Below the pieces are notes generated by a model that made no database searches, was not told the DNA's origin, and saw nothing but the letters and a program-made list of their open reading frames with translations. A program made the position numbers and the translations under genes. A stretch of 64,000 bases of DNA from Paenibacillus sp. FSL H7-0331 (GTDB taxonomy: Bacteria > Bacillota > Bacilli > Paenibacillales > NBRC-103111), in contig NZ_MRTH01000003.1 of the NCBI RefSeq assembly GCF_001956045.1, positions 1-64,000 of the forward strand, given 5' to 3'. Each line of letters begins with the position of its first letter. The stretch's first letter is position 1. Positions 24,461 to 33,673 of the stretch are shown here, piece after piece.

Positions 24461-25651
24461 ATGCTGATGAATGCAAATATAGACGCCAATGAAAATATGA
24501 ATGTAAATGCAAATATGGATGACCCCATAGATTCGGATAAGATCATGAATCCATTTGAGGCTGTGCAGCTGCCGAGAGTGATTAATGCTGCAGGTAAAAT
24601 GACTTACCTGGGCAGTTCAGCTGTGCGGTCTGAGGTAGCCTCTGTCATGTCTGCAGCTTCACAAAGCTATGTCGATATGGCGGCATTGAAGCAGGCCATC
24701 CAGCTTCGCGTGGCAGAGCTTACGGGTGCTGAAGCGGCTTGCATTACATCTTGCGCAGCAGCAGGGATTATCGTTTCCATAGCGGCTGTCCTGACAGGAA
24801 CGGATTTGGACAAAGTCGAAGCATTACCGGAAATCAAGGGCGGCAAGCGTGAAGTCATTTTGCAAAAGGGCCATGCCGTAAGCTTTGGGGCGAATCTGAC
24901 CCAAATGATTCGGATGACTGGAGCGACAGCCAAAGAAATCGGTACGGTTAATGGTGTAAAGCCGTATCATTTGGAAGGCGCAATTACGGAATCGACAGCA
25001 GCCATTGTCTATGTGGTCTCACACCATGCTGTTTCCAATGAGATGTTAAGCTTGCCGGAGGTAGTAGCCATTGCCAGCAAGCATCATATTCCTGTGATCG
25101 TGGACGCGGCTGCTGAGGTTGATTTAAAGCTGTATTTGGCGCAAGGTGCTGCTTTGGCTGTTTACAGTGGGCATAAGGCGATAGGAGGGCCTACCTCAGG
25201 TCTCATTATAGGACGTCAGGATCTGATTGACGCCTGCCAGCTTCAGGAAAAAGGCTATGCACGGGCAATGAAAATCGGCAAGGAAAATATTATGGGCTTT
25301 TATACCGCTATAGCCTATTATTTAAAGGAAGATCCCCAGGAAATGGCCGACCGATTAAAGGAAATCGTGGAGAAACTGCAAGCGGATATTAGGGGCTGTG
25401 GATTGACAGGAATCAGCACCAAGATAGCATGGGATGCAACACGACCGATACCGCGGTTGCAACTGATCATGGAAGAGAATGCGGTGATGACAGCGAAACA
25501 ACTGATCGGCCGATTGGAGCAGAACAATCCCTCGATACGCACGAGAAACCATTCAGCGGATGCAGGAATTATACAATTTGATCCGCGTGAGTTAAAAATA
25601 GAAGAAACCCGAATTATCGCACAAGTCATGCAGCGAATTTGGGAAGGATAA
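24461..25651 (+). CDS. DgaE/SelA-like PLP-dependent lyase (aminosugar-acid ammonia-lyase type)
   Basis: A PLP enzyme of about 396 residues in the SelA-like fold family that includes D-glucosaminate-6-phosphate ammonia-lyase (DgaE). The PLP lysine is expected in AVYSGHKAIGGPTSG, preceded by the aspartate of PVIVDAAAEVDL. INAAGKMTYLGSSAV near the N-terminus matches the family start. GGGAGG precedes ATG 24461 and ATG 24467. The first ~25 residues are an asparagine/methionine-rich extension encoded by repeat-like DNA. The next gene is a DgaF-like aldolase, supporting an amino-sugar-acid 6-phosphate route. Confidence 0.8.
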   Translation: MLMNANIDANENMNVNANMDDPIDSDKIMNPFEAVQLPRVINAAGKMTYLGSSAVRSEVASVMSAASQSYVDMAALKQAIQLRVAELTGAEAACITSCAAAGIIVSIAAVLTGTDLDKVEALPEIKGGKREVILQKGHAVSFGANLTQMIRMTGATAKEIGTVNGVKPYHLEGAITESTAAIVYVVSHHAVSNEMLSLPEVVAIASKHHIPVIVDAAAEVDLKLYLAQGAALAVYSGHKAIGGPTSGLIIGRQDLIDACQLQEKGYARAMKIGKENIMGFYTAIAYYLKEDPQEMADRLKEIVEKLQADIRGCGLTGISTKIAWDATRPIPRLQLIMEENAVMTAKQLIGRLEQNNPSIRTRNHSADAGIIQFDPRELKIEETRIIAQVMQRIWEG

Positions 25652-25674
25652 CCAAGGAACCTATGAGGAGTTGA

Positions 25675-26433
25675 ATGACCGTAATGATTTCATTGATGCA
25701 GCAAGCAATAGGCGGAAAGGTTCTATTAAATATTCAGACACGCTCAGTCGAAGCATCCGTACAAGCATCCGAGCTGCTCGGACGCGCCGTTATTGTCGGT
25801 GTCATGGCCAAAGACTATCCAAAGCTGGAGGATGGCGTTCACTATATTGAAACCTTGCATCAGCACCATGTGCAAGTTTCTGCGGGATTAGGGGACGGCA
25901 GTGCTGATCAATGGGAGCATGCACTGCAGCTCGCACTCCAAACCCATCCGCTGCATCTGAATCAAATTTTCCCAGCGGCGGCTTTATCTCACTATGCTTT
26001 ACGTTCCAAGGGTGCGCAAACGATGGTGAACGCTATGGTAAGGCCTACAGGTCAGCCTGGTATCGTTGATATCGGCACAGGCCCGCTTAGCCAACGAATA
26101 GGGCGAGGGCACGCAGCTATTGAGAACGTGCTAGCTATAATGAAGGAAATGGGTGTGCAGTCCATTAAATTTTTTCCGATAGAAGGAAACACCAAATTGG
26201 ATGAAGTGCGCGCCGTGGCTGAAGCCGTCGCCAGAGAAGGTATGATGATCGAGCCAACAGGTGGCATTACGCCAGACAATGTCGCGGAGATCGTACAGGT
26301 ATGTCTGGATGCGGGCGTTTCTTACATCATGCCGCATTTGTATGGTTCATTGAAAAATCCCGAAACAGGCGATCTCGATATCCAGAAGCTGACTGCAGCC
26401 TATCACCGTGTTCTTGCCTTGTTTGAGGAATAA
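25675..26433 (+). CDS. DgaF-like 2-dehydro-3-deoxy-phosphogluconate (KDGP) aldolase
   Basis: A 252-residue TIM-barrel aldolase of the DgaF type, which cleaves 2-keto-3-deoxygluconate 6-phosphate to pyruvate and glyceraldehyde 3-phosphate. The Schiff-base lysine is expected in SIKFFPIEGN, and IEPTGGITPDNV gives the phosphate-binding turn. The gene follows the DgaE-like lyase by 24 bases with GAGGAG before its ATG. The DgaE/DgaF pair is normally found with a PTS; here an ABC importer and a kinase accompany it. Confidence 0.8.
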   Translation: MTVMISLMQQAIGGKVLLNIQTRSVEASVQASELLGRAVIVGVMAKDYPKLEDGVHYIETLHQHHVQVSAGLGDGSADQWEHALQLALQTHPLHLNQIFPAAALSHYALRSKGAQTMVNAMVRPTGQPGIVDIGTGPLSQRIGRGHAAIENVLAIMKEMGVQSIKFFPIEGNTKLDEVRAVAEAVAREGMMIEPTGGITPDNVAEIVQVCLDAGVSYIMPHLYGSLKNPETGDLDIQKLTAAYHRVLALFEE

Positions 26434-26437
26434 TTCG

Positions 26438-27808
26438 ATGAATACCGCGGGACAATCGATCCTTGCCATTGATATCGGTTCTTCGTCTGTTAAAGCTGCC
26501 TGTATTGGAACTGACGGCAGTATCGTAGTGAGCTGTAAAGTTGCTCTGCCAAGTATCGTAAATGGTGATCGAGTAGAGATTGGAGCGCAACCATTATGGA
26601 AGGCTTTCGTCGATTCGGTAGGCTTGCTGCGCCAGAACGGACATGATTTGAGTGGATGTATAGGGATGGGCATCACCACGCAAATGGCAGGACTGGTCCT
26701 TCTTGATCGTGAAGGACAGCCGCTGCGCGACTTTATTCTCGGGGTCGATCAGAGGGGAGCTGACTACGTTCAGGAGCTTAGCCTCAGATTGCAGGGTACC
26801 GACATCTATTCGAAGACAGGCTGCCCTTTATCCGGGATTTATCCTTCCACGAAGCTGCTATGCTTGCAGGCTGAGGAGCCGCACATATTGACGAAGGCAC
26901 ATTATATAGGCGGTATCAAAGAATATTTGTTATGGAGATTGACAGGCAATTGGATGACCGACCCGGCATCCGCATCCACTACACAGCTGTACGATCAGCA
27001 GTCGCATGCTTGGTGGCCGGATATGCTGTCGGCTGTTGGCATAGTCTCTGAACAATTACCGCAAGTATGTGATCCCGTTTGCTCAGCCGGAGCGCTCTTG
27101 CAGGAGGCGATATGCGAGTTGGGGGTATCGGCCATGATTCCCATCGTCGTAGGAACAGGAGACGGACCTGCGGCCAATCTGTCCAGTGGTTCTGTCACTG
27201 GGCAGCAGCTGTGCATATCACTTGGCACCACGGCTGTAACACGTTTTTGGGCGAAGGGCACTGAGTCATACACCGGGGAAGACCATTATTTCCGGCAGCA
27301 TTTTGGCTGGGATATGTATTTGCAGGGAATTCGGCTTGAAGGGGCGGGACAACGTATTTCAGAGCTGCTGCCCATCCAGTCACTACCGGATAGCAAGACT
27401 GGTGATCCTACCCAACCATCAGACCATGCCCTGCAACTGCAGGAGGTGCTGGATAGCATCCTGTTTACCTTGTATGCCTTGATGGAACCGCTCGTCACTC
27501 AAGGACGATTTGAAGAAATTCGTCCAATTGGCGGGGGGGTGCTGAGCGAATCCTGGATGCAGGATATTGCAGATTTATTCCAGCTTCCGGTCCTGTTAAC
27601 GGCAGGTGGCGATAGCACATTGGGCGCTGCCATGATCGTCATCAAACATATAGAGGCTGAAGTCGATTGGAAAGATATTTCGGATCGGCTGGTAAGGGTT
27701 GTACACAGGATTAAACCGTGCAGCCAGGCGAGCGAAGCTATCCGTCAGCAATATGAAAGCTACAATCAAATGATGAAAGGAGGAAGGCGCGATCCATTCC
27801 GTCCTTAA
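26438..27808 (+). CDS. FGGY family carbohydrate kinase
   Basis: A 456-residue sugar kinase with the actin-like ATPase fold. The N-terminal phosphate-1 loop is AIDIGSSSVKAACIG. GITTQMAGLVLLD and LGVDQRGADY are substrate-site blocks, and LCISLGTTAVTR and IGGGVLSESWMQDIADLF are typical of FGGY domain 2. ATG 26438 has GAGGA nine bases upstream, four bases after the aldolase stop. Logically it makes the 6-phosphate required by the DgaE/DgaF-like enzymes after unphosphorylated uptake. FGGY specificities cannot be read from sequence. Confidence 0.85.
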   Translation: MNTAGQSILAIDIGSSSVKAACIGTDGSIVVSCKVALPSIVNGDRVEIGAQPLWKAFVDSVGLLRQNGHDLSGCIGMGITTQMAGLVLLDREGQPLRDFILGVDQRGADYVQELSLRLQGTDIYSKTGCPLSGIYPSTKLLCLQAEEPHILTKAHYIGGIKEYLLWRLTGNWMTDPASASTTQLYDQQSHAWWPDMLSAVGIVSEQLPQVCDPVCSAGALLQEAICELGVSAMIPIVVGTGDGPAANLSSGSVTGQQLCISLGTTAVTRFWAKGTESYTGEDHYFRQHFGWDMYLQGIRLEGAGQRISELLPIQSLPDSKTGDPTQPSDHALQLQEVLDSILFTLYALMEPLVTQGRFEEIRPIGGGVLSESWMQDIADLFQLPVLLTAGGDSTLGAAMIVIKHIEAEVDWKDISDRLVRVVHRIKPCSQASEAIRQQYESYNQMMKGGRRDPFRP

Positions 27809-27836
27809 AACGGTTTCAGGGTATTCATGCCGCCAT

Positions 27837-28865
27837 ATGATGAAGAAGAAACTGCTGGAAGTGAAAGAATTGGTTACCGACTTTACATCGGACCGGGGAA
27901 CTTTTCATGTTGTGGATCGTATTTCGTTTGATATTGATTATGGTGAGACGGTAGGTTTGGTTGGAGAGTCCGGTAGCGGCAAAAGTATTACCTCTTTATC
28001 CATTCTCGGATTGATCAAGACACCGGGCCGTATTGCAGGCGGTTCGATTCTGTTCCAGGGTGAAGAATTGATTGGCAAGACGGCGAAGGAGATGGGCTCT
28101 GTCAGAGGACAGGAAATGTCGATGATCTTTCAGGAGCCGATGACCTCTCTGAATCCGGTGCTGACAGTGGGCGAGCAGATAGCGGAGACGGTTCGTCAGC
28201 ATAAGGGGATGTCACGCAAGGAAGCTATGCAGCATGCCGTCGGCATGCTGGAAAAGGTAGGCATCCCGATGCCGGAAACGCGAGTGAAGCAATATCCCCA
28301 TCAGCTGTCCGGGGGGATGCGACAGCGGGTCATGATCGCGATCGCTTTATCCTGCAGCCCCAAGCTGCTCATTGCCGACGAGCCGACGACAGCTCTTGAT
28401 GTGACCATCCAGGCACAAATTCTCGAGCTTATGAAAACATTAAACCGGGATGAAGGTACTGGAATCCTGATGGTCACGCATGATCTTGGTGTTGTTGCCG
28501 AAGTATGCGAGAAAGTGATTGTCATGTATGCGGGTCAGGTTGTGGAGCAGGGGCCGTCGCAGGAAATATTTACGAATCCGCTGCATCCCTACACAGAGCT
28601 ATTGTTGAAATCGATTCCTCAAATAGGCGGTACCCGTGAAAAGTTGTATTCCATTCCAGGCCATGTTCCTTCTCCTCACGCCATGCCTGACGGCTGCAGA
28701 TTTCATGCGCGCTGTCCCTATGCATTCGATCGCTGCTCCAGAGAAGAGCCGGTACTTCTTGATCAAGGCTCAGGCAGACGCGTCAGCTGCTGGAAGTATG
28801 ATGAGCTTGCTGATCCTGCACGTGTACAAGGTGAACAAGCGGATCAATTGGAACAATCTAAGTGA
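27837..28865 (+). CDS. ABC importer ATPase, DppD type
   Basis: A 342-residue cytoplasmic ATPase with Walker [10 protein letters not shown], signature LSGGMRQRV and Walker [13 protein letters not shown]. The C-terminal oligopeptide-transporter extension carries a cysteine cluster ([14 protein letters not shown]). It is the first of two ATPases of the importer begun at 19827, separated from the permeases by four catabolic genes. The ribosome-binding site before ATG 27837 is weak. Confidence 0.92.
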   Translation: MMKKKLLEVKELVTDFTSDRGTFHVVDRISFDIDYGETVGLVGESGSGKSITSLSILGLIKTPGRIAGGSILFQGEELIGKTAKEMGSVRGQEMSMIFQEPMTSLNPVLTVGEQIAETVRQHKGMSRKEAMQHAVGMLEKVGIPMPETRVKQYPHQLSGGMRQRVMIAIALSCSPKLLIADEPTTALDVTIQAQILELMKTLNRDEGTGILMVTHDLGVVAEVCEKVIVMYAGQVVEQGPSQEIFTNPLHPYTELLLKSIPQIGGTREKLYSIPGHVPSPHAMPDGCRFHARCPYAFDRCSREEPVLLDQGSGRRVSCWKYDELADPARVQGEQADQLEQSK

Positions 28866-28893
28866 GCGAAACCTCTTCAAGGTGGTGAACCTA

Positions 28894-29868
28894 ATGGAAA
28901 AAACGTTACTTCGCGTGGAAAACCTGACCAAATATTTTCCTGTGAAGCGCAAAATGTTTCAGAAGCCCGCTAACCCGGTTAAAGCGGTCAATGGATTAAC
29001 CTTCGATATTATCGACGGAGAGACGCTTGCGCTTGTAGGTGAATCAGGATGCGGTAAGAGCACAACCGGTCGAACGTTACTGCGGCTTCTGGAGCCCACT
29101 GCAGGCAAAGTGACCTTTCAGGAGCAGGATATATTCTCGCTCTCCAAAGCGCAAATGCTGCATATTCGCCAGCATATGCAAATAATTTTTCAAGATCCCT
29201 TTGGCTCGCTGAATCCGCGTCTGAAGATCAAGGATATTATTGCAGAACCGCTCATTGCTCATCAGATCGGAGATAGTCGCCAGAGGCTGCTTCGGGTGAA
29301 AGAGCTGATGGAAGTAGTTGGCCTGAATGAGGATCAGATTGATCGATATCCACATGAATTTTCAGGAGGACAACGGCAGCGTATCAGCATTGCCCGTGCC
29401 TTGGCTTTGAATCCCAAGCTGATCGTATGCGATGAGGCTGTATCCGCTTTGGACGTATCCATCCAGTCCCAGGTATTGAACCTGCTGCAGGACCTGCAGG
29501 TGCGATTCGGGTTAACCTATTTGTTCATATCGCATAATTTAAGTGTCGTCCATCATATTGCTGACAGAGTGGGTGTTATGTACCTCGGTAAGTTGGTCGA
29601 ATTGGGTCCGGTGGACGGTATATACAAACAGCCGGCTCATCCTTATACCGAATCACTTTTATCAGCGATACCGGAAGTTAACCCACAGAAACAGCGGACC
29701 CGTATCCTGCTCAAAGGTGATGTACCCAGTCCGGCCAATCCACCCTCAGGCTGTCAATTTCATACTCGTTGTCCCTATGTGCAGCCATTGTGCAGCTCTG
29801 TTGAACCGGAATTTAAGGAGATCGCTGCGGGCCGCTTTACCGCCTGTCATTACCCACTGAATCAATAA
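28894..29868 (+). CDS. ABC importer ATPase, DppF type
   Basis: A 324-residue ATPase with Walker [10 protein letters not shown], signature FSGGQRQRI and Walker [13 protein letters not shown]. The C-terminal cysteine cluster ([14 protein letters not shown]) is typical of DppF/OppF. The frame is open from 28636 inside the DppD gene, but ATG 28894 behind AAGGTGG gives the standard start. It is the last gene of the operon. Confidence 0.92.
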   Translation: MEKTLLRVENLTKYFPVKRKMFQKPANPVKAVNGLTFDIIDGETLALVGESGCGKSTTGRTLLRLLEPTAGKVTFQEQDIFSLSKAQMLHIRQHMQIIFQDPFGSLNPRLKIKDIIAEPLIAHQIGDSRQRLLRVKELMEVVGLNEDQIDRYPHEFSGGQRQRISIARALALNPKLIVCDEAVSALDVSIQSQVLNLLQDLQVRFGLTYLFISHNLSVVHHIADRVGVMYLGKLVELGPVDGIYKQPAHPYTESLLSAIPEVNPQKQRTRILLKGDVPSPANPPSGCQFHTRCPYVQPLCSSVEPEFKEIAAGRFTACHYPLNQ

Positions 29869-29880
29869 ATGATAGTAACA

Positions 29881-29925
29881 GGACCCTCTGATCTCCAGTA
29901 CGAAGCTGCGGATCGAGGGCCTTTA
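29881..29925 (+). terminator. Possible terminator after the importer/catabolic operon
   Basis: GGACCCTCTGATC (29881-29893) pairs imperfectly with GATCGAGGGCC (29911-29921). Only TTTA follows. It lies between convergent genes. Weak as a terminator. Confidence 0.4.
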
Positions 29926-29944
29926 CCTGTTGTCACTTGTTCAT

Positions 29945-31768
29945 TTATGGGGAGACGTTGTTAGCTGGCATTCTAACCGTTATGGTCGTTCCTGTACCTA
30001 TATGGCTCTGCACCTCAATGCCGTAGGACTCACCATAATAAAATTGAATCCGGTCATGTACGTTTTTAATGCCAATGTGCTCTTGATCCAGAGTGTCTGA
30101 AGGCTGACTCAGCCGATGCTGCAAGGCTAACAAGGTTTCCTCGTCCATGCCTACCCCATTGTCTCTTATGCTAATCATAAGCTCGTCGCCTGTCTTTGCA
30201 GCTGACACTTCGAGCAGTCCCTGTCCGGTGATTCGTTCCAATCCGTGGATAAAAGCATTTTCAATCAGCGGCTGTAATGAAAAGTGGATCACCGATATCG
30301 ATTCAGTGCCAGGGGCCATGTTTTCCCTGTATGCAATCTTATCTCCAAAACGCATCTGTTGTACCTTCACGTACAGCCGGGTATGCTCCAGTTCTTCAAT
30401 CAAGGGAACGGTTTCTTTGCCCGATTGGGTATGAATACGAAATAACAGACCCAGCACGCTCACCATTTCACTTATATCCCGCTGGCCGTTGATAACAGCT
30501 TTCATCTGGATCGATTCCAATGCATTGGCGAGGAAATGGGGATTGATCTGGCTTTTGAGCGCTCCGTACTGAGCTATTTTTTGCTGGGCTTTGGCCATGG
30601 AGGATCTTTCGATATAGCTTTGCAAATCCTCGACCATCTTACGTATCCCCTGATACAACACTCCGAATTCATCCTGCCGGTCGCTGCTCAGATTGACGTC
30701 AAACCTGCCCATCCCAAGTAATTTGATTTGTCTGCTTAACAATATGATCGGTTTCGTTACACGCGCCGACAAAATAAACATAAACAATATGGCAGTTCCC
30801 AGCGAACAGAGAGCCAAGGCCAAAATAATTTTGCCGAGCAGCTCGGCCTGTTTGGTCATCTCCTTTTCATCCATATATTGAATGACTTTCCAGCCTGAAT
30901 AAGGTGAGGTTACAAAATTAATATAGGAATCCTTCCCGGCTATGGGGGAGTAAAAGCTTCCTGTCTCGCTATTCAAAACCGTTTGCAGCGCGAGATTGCT
31001 GATCGCATTCGGCTTGTCTGAACCCGGTTGATCATTGTCTGATGAGTAGATGATGCCGCCATGATTATCGACAATCACAAAATTCCGCTTGCTGTTCTCG
31101 GACAGCTTGAGGATCTCGCGCAGCGAATCCAGACGAATATCGACCAGAATGACGCCAAGCTGCTGCTTGCTCCCGATTTTATTAATGACCCGTGCGATAG
31201 AGATAACGGGCTCATGCGGGTTAATGCGATGAAACGGTGGATGAGTGCCAAACAGAACCACGCCTCCTTTGTTGGCAACCGTTTGTTTGTACCAATCCTC
31301 GTTGGTAAATTCGTTGACATCGTAGTCAGACCGATTGAAGTTAGCGGAGTAAAATACACGGTCACCTGCGTAAATCTGCACACTGTCGACATTTTTGATA
31401 ATCATCTCAATGGAGCTGATAAAATTTTCAATGACTTTTTGGTATTTGATCTTTTGATCCTCGGCTTCCTTTGCCTGATATTGAGACCAATTTTCCAGCG
31501 CATGCTGCAGCTGATCCTCGGTCTGGGCATTCAGCGTACCCTTTTCTATACTTTGCAAATACTGATCAATATTGAATGACAAATTATTCAGGATGAGAAT
31601 GGAGCTGGCCTGATACTCATTTTTGACAGCCTGAAACGAGTAGACATAAATAATGCCTGAAATCACCATGAGCGGTATGGTAATCGTGACAATAATCAGT
31701 ACGAATATTTGGGTATTGACATGCCTCATCCGAACCCTGTCGGAAAAGTGCCTCCAAAGATGGTTCAC
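29945..31768 (-). CDS. Sensor histidine kinase, YesM type
   Basis: A 607-residue membrane kinase. Membrane helix 1 lies near 20-42 and an extracellular Cache-like domain follows to about 300. Helix 2 near 310-335 precedes a HAMP domain. The His_kinase domain has its phosphohistidine in KSQINPHFLANAL, the N-box PLIENAFIHGLE and the G-box IRDNGVGMDEE. It is encoded four bases after the response-regulator gene on the same strand, forming a YesM/YesN pair. The divergent importer at 33674 is the likely target, and the extracellular domain probably senses the sugar or its binding protein. Confidence 0.92.
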   Translation of the reverse strand: MNHLWRHFSDRVRMRHVNTQIFVLIIVTITIPLMVISGIIYVYSFQAVKNEYQASSILILNNLSFNIDQYLQSIEKGTLNAQTEDQLQHALENWSQYQAKEAEDQKIKYQKVIENFISSIEMIIKNVDSVQIYAGDRVFYSANFNRSDYDVNEFTNEDWYKQTVANKGGVVLFGTHPPFHRINPHEPVISIARVINKIGSKQQLGVILVDIRLDSLREILKLSENSKRNFVIVDNHGGIIYSSDNDQPGSDKPNAISNLALQTVLNSETGSFYSPIAGKDSYINFVTSPYSGWKVIQYMDEKEMTKQAELLGKIILALALCSLGTAILFMFILSARVTKPIILLSRQIKLLGMGRFDVNLSSDRQDEFGVLYQGIRKMVEDLQSYIERSSMAKAQQKIAQYGALKSQINPHFLANALESIQMKAVINGQRDISEMVSVLGLLFRIHTQSGKETVPLIEELEHTRLYVKVQQMRFGDKIAYRENMAPGTESISVIHFSLQPLIENAFIHGLERITGQGLLEVSAAKTGDELMISIRDNGVGMDEETLLALQHRLSQPSDTLDQEHIGIKNVHDRIQFYYGESYGIEVQSHIGTGTTITVRMPANNVSP

Positions 31769-31772
31769 GGCT

Positions 31773-33428
31773 TCACGACCTTACCTGTTTTCTATACTCG
31801 GTGGGCGTCATCTGGGTGACAGCTCTAAATGTTTTTACAAAATGCTTATAGCTTTTATAACCACACATCTGACATACATCGGTGATCAGGTAATGAGGCT
31901 GCATCAGACATTCCTGTGCGTAATGAATTCTGATTTCCGTTACAAAGGTCATGTAATTCTTTTTAAGCTTCGTTTTGAAAAGTCTGCTTAAGTAAGAGGG
32001 ATTATAAAAAAAGCGATCAGCGACCATTTGCAGCGTGATATCCTGATCGATGTGCTGCTTGATATAGACTTCAATCTGTTCGAAAATAAGACTCTCTTGC
32101 TGGACAGCAGGCAGCGATTGCTGCCGATAAACGGAACTGAGACGAATCATCCAGTCAGCAAGCCAATCAAATAGCGCCTCGCTGGTCTGGAAGTCATCCA
32201 CACAGGCAAGCGACAGCAGCTTGTCACTATACACGCCTTCGATTTGAATGCCATTGCTGTATGCAAAACGCAAAGTAACCGTTATCAATTCCTGAAGAAA
32301 GGCAAGCCAAGGCTCTGTTGGACATTCGGAACGACCTGTACTCATTTCCTGACTCAAACGTCTCATCAGCAGCTTGATTTGTATGTCGTCACCAAGCTCC
32401 AGGCAGCTCAGCATCTGACTTTTGTCCTTCTCGTTAAAAGGCAGCGCTGAGTTCTTGGAATAAGGAAAAACATGCTCAGCAGGGGAAAGCTGGAGCAGAT
32501 GACGGTCCGATTGAAAATAACGCCGTACCAAAGCTTTTTCTGCGAGTCGCAGGGACATCCCAACCTTTGCAAGCTCCGCTGTCATGGGACCCATAGCCAT
32601 AAATACGGAGGCATTGCCCTGCATGCTTACTTGCTTGAGCAGCGTGTCTAAGGTTTCCTCATCCCAAGACGTGAAATCAGAGTGATCCTGAGCTTCAATG
32701 ATGATGACCGCATACAATTTTGACTTGGAGATATAAGTAAGTGGTTGACGTATATTCTTTGATGTGAACAAGATGTTAACTAGTTCTGTAATCAATTGAT
32801 CGGCTTCGGGGCTCGGCCAGCGGTTTGAAATGGAATAGGGCGGACTTGATGGATTGGGCACACGGGCTGCAACAAAGGTTAGATAACAGCAGGCTGTGCC
32901 TTTAAATCCGTATAGCTGATGGAGGGATTCCTCTGTCAGAGCGGGCTCTTCCTCCTCCAGTACATACTTGATGAGCTGATTGCGCTTGAGTTGGCTGCTT
33001 TCTGCCGCTTCAAGCTGCAGAGTAAGACGAGCCTGAGCCTCCTGGCGCTTGTCATTGAGGTTTTGGATGCACTCGCGGATGGTAGTCAAGCTTTCTTCAT
33101 ACTGCAAAGGCTTCAGTAAAAAAGCATGTACACCGCCTAAGCGAATCGCTTGTTGGGCATACTTGAAATCGTTATATCCCGTTAAAATGACAAATACAGT
33201 ATTCGGAAGCTCAGCACGCAGCTGTCCAATCATCTCAAGTCCATCCATCTCTGGCATGCGGATATCCGTGATGACCAGATCTGGTCGTTCTCTGAGTCCA
33301 GTAAGCAGCCCCTGCTTACCGTTATCTGCTTCTACAATCGACTTGATACCCAGCTCAGCCCAATCGAAATATTGTTTTAATCCGGCCCGTATCAGGGGTT
33401 CGTCTTCGACTACCATCAATGTATACAT
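31773..33428 (-). CDS. Response regulator, YesN type (REC + AraC HTH)
   Basis: A 551-residue regulator. The N-terminal receiver has its phosphoacceptor D55 in LVITDIRMPEMDG. A long linker of the YesN family follows, then a C-terminal AraC HTH (LQMVADRFFYNPSYLSRLFK and MCGYKSYKHFVKTFRAVT). It is co-transcribed with the YesM-type kinase downstream. The 245-base gap to the divergent binding-protein gene carries a TATAAT-like box for this gene near 33486 (reverse strand). Confidence 0.92.
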   Translation of the reverse strand: MYTLMVVEDEPLIRAGLKQYFDWAELGIKSIVEADNGKQGLLTGLRERPDLVITDIRMPEMDGLEMIGQLRAELPNTVFVILTGYNDFKYAQQAIRLGGVHAFLLKPLQYEESLTTIRECIQNLNDKRQEAQARLTLQLEAAESSQLKRNQLIKYVLEEEEPALTEESLHQLYGFKGTACCYLTFVAARVPNPSSPPYSISNRWPSPEADQLITELVNILFTSKNIRQPLTYISKSKLYAVIIIEAQDHSDFTSWDEETLDTLLKQVSMQGNASVFMAMGPMTAELAKVGMSLRLAEKALVRRYFQSDRHLLQLSPAEHVFPYSKNSALPFNEKDKSQMLSCLELGDDIQIKLLMRRLSQEMSTGRSECPTEPWLAFLQELITVTLRFAYSNGIQIEGVYSDKLLSLACVDDFQTSEALFDWLADWMIRLSSVYRQQSLPAVQQESLIFEQIEVYIKQHIDQDITLQMVADRFFYNPSYLSRLFKTKLKKNYMTFVTEIRIHYAQECLMQPHYLITDVCQMCGYKSYKHFVKTFRAVTQMTPTEYRKQVRS

Positions 33429-33673
33429 GATATCCCCCCATAAATTGTGACAGCGTAATCGCGGATTTGTTAAGAGATAACCGTATTATACTAGATTGGA
33501 ACCATTCGTCACAGGAATAATAGGTAGAAAACTCTTAATATTCAGAACAGGTCAGAAAAGGACCATGAAAGTAAAATCAGGGGGATTCTCATGTTAGCTT
33601 ATATCCCCTATGATAAGGGAAGTAATGAAAACGATTTATGTTCACGTTCTAACTATAACTGGGGGGTAATTGA

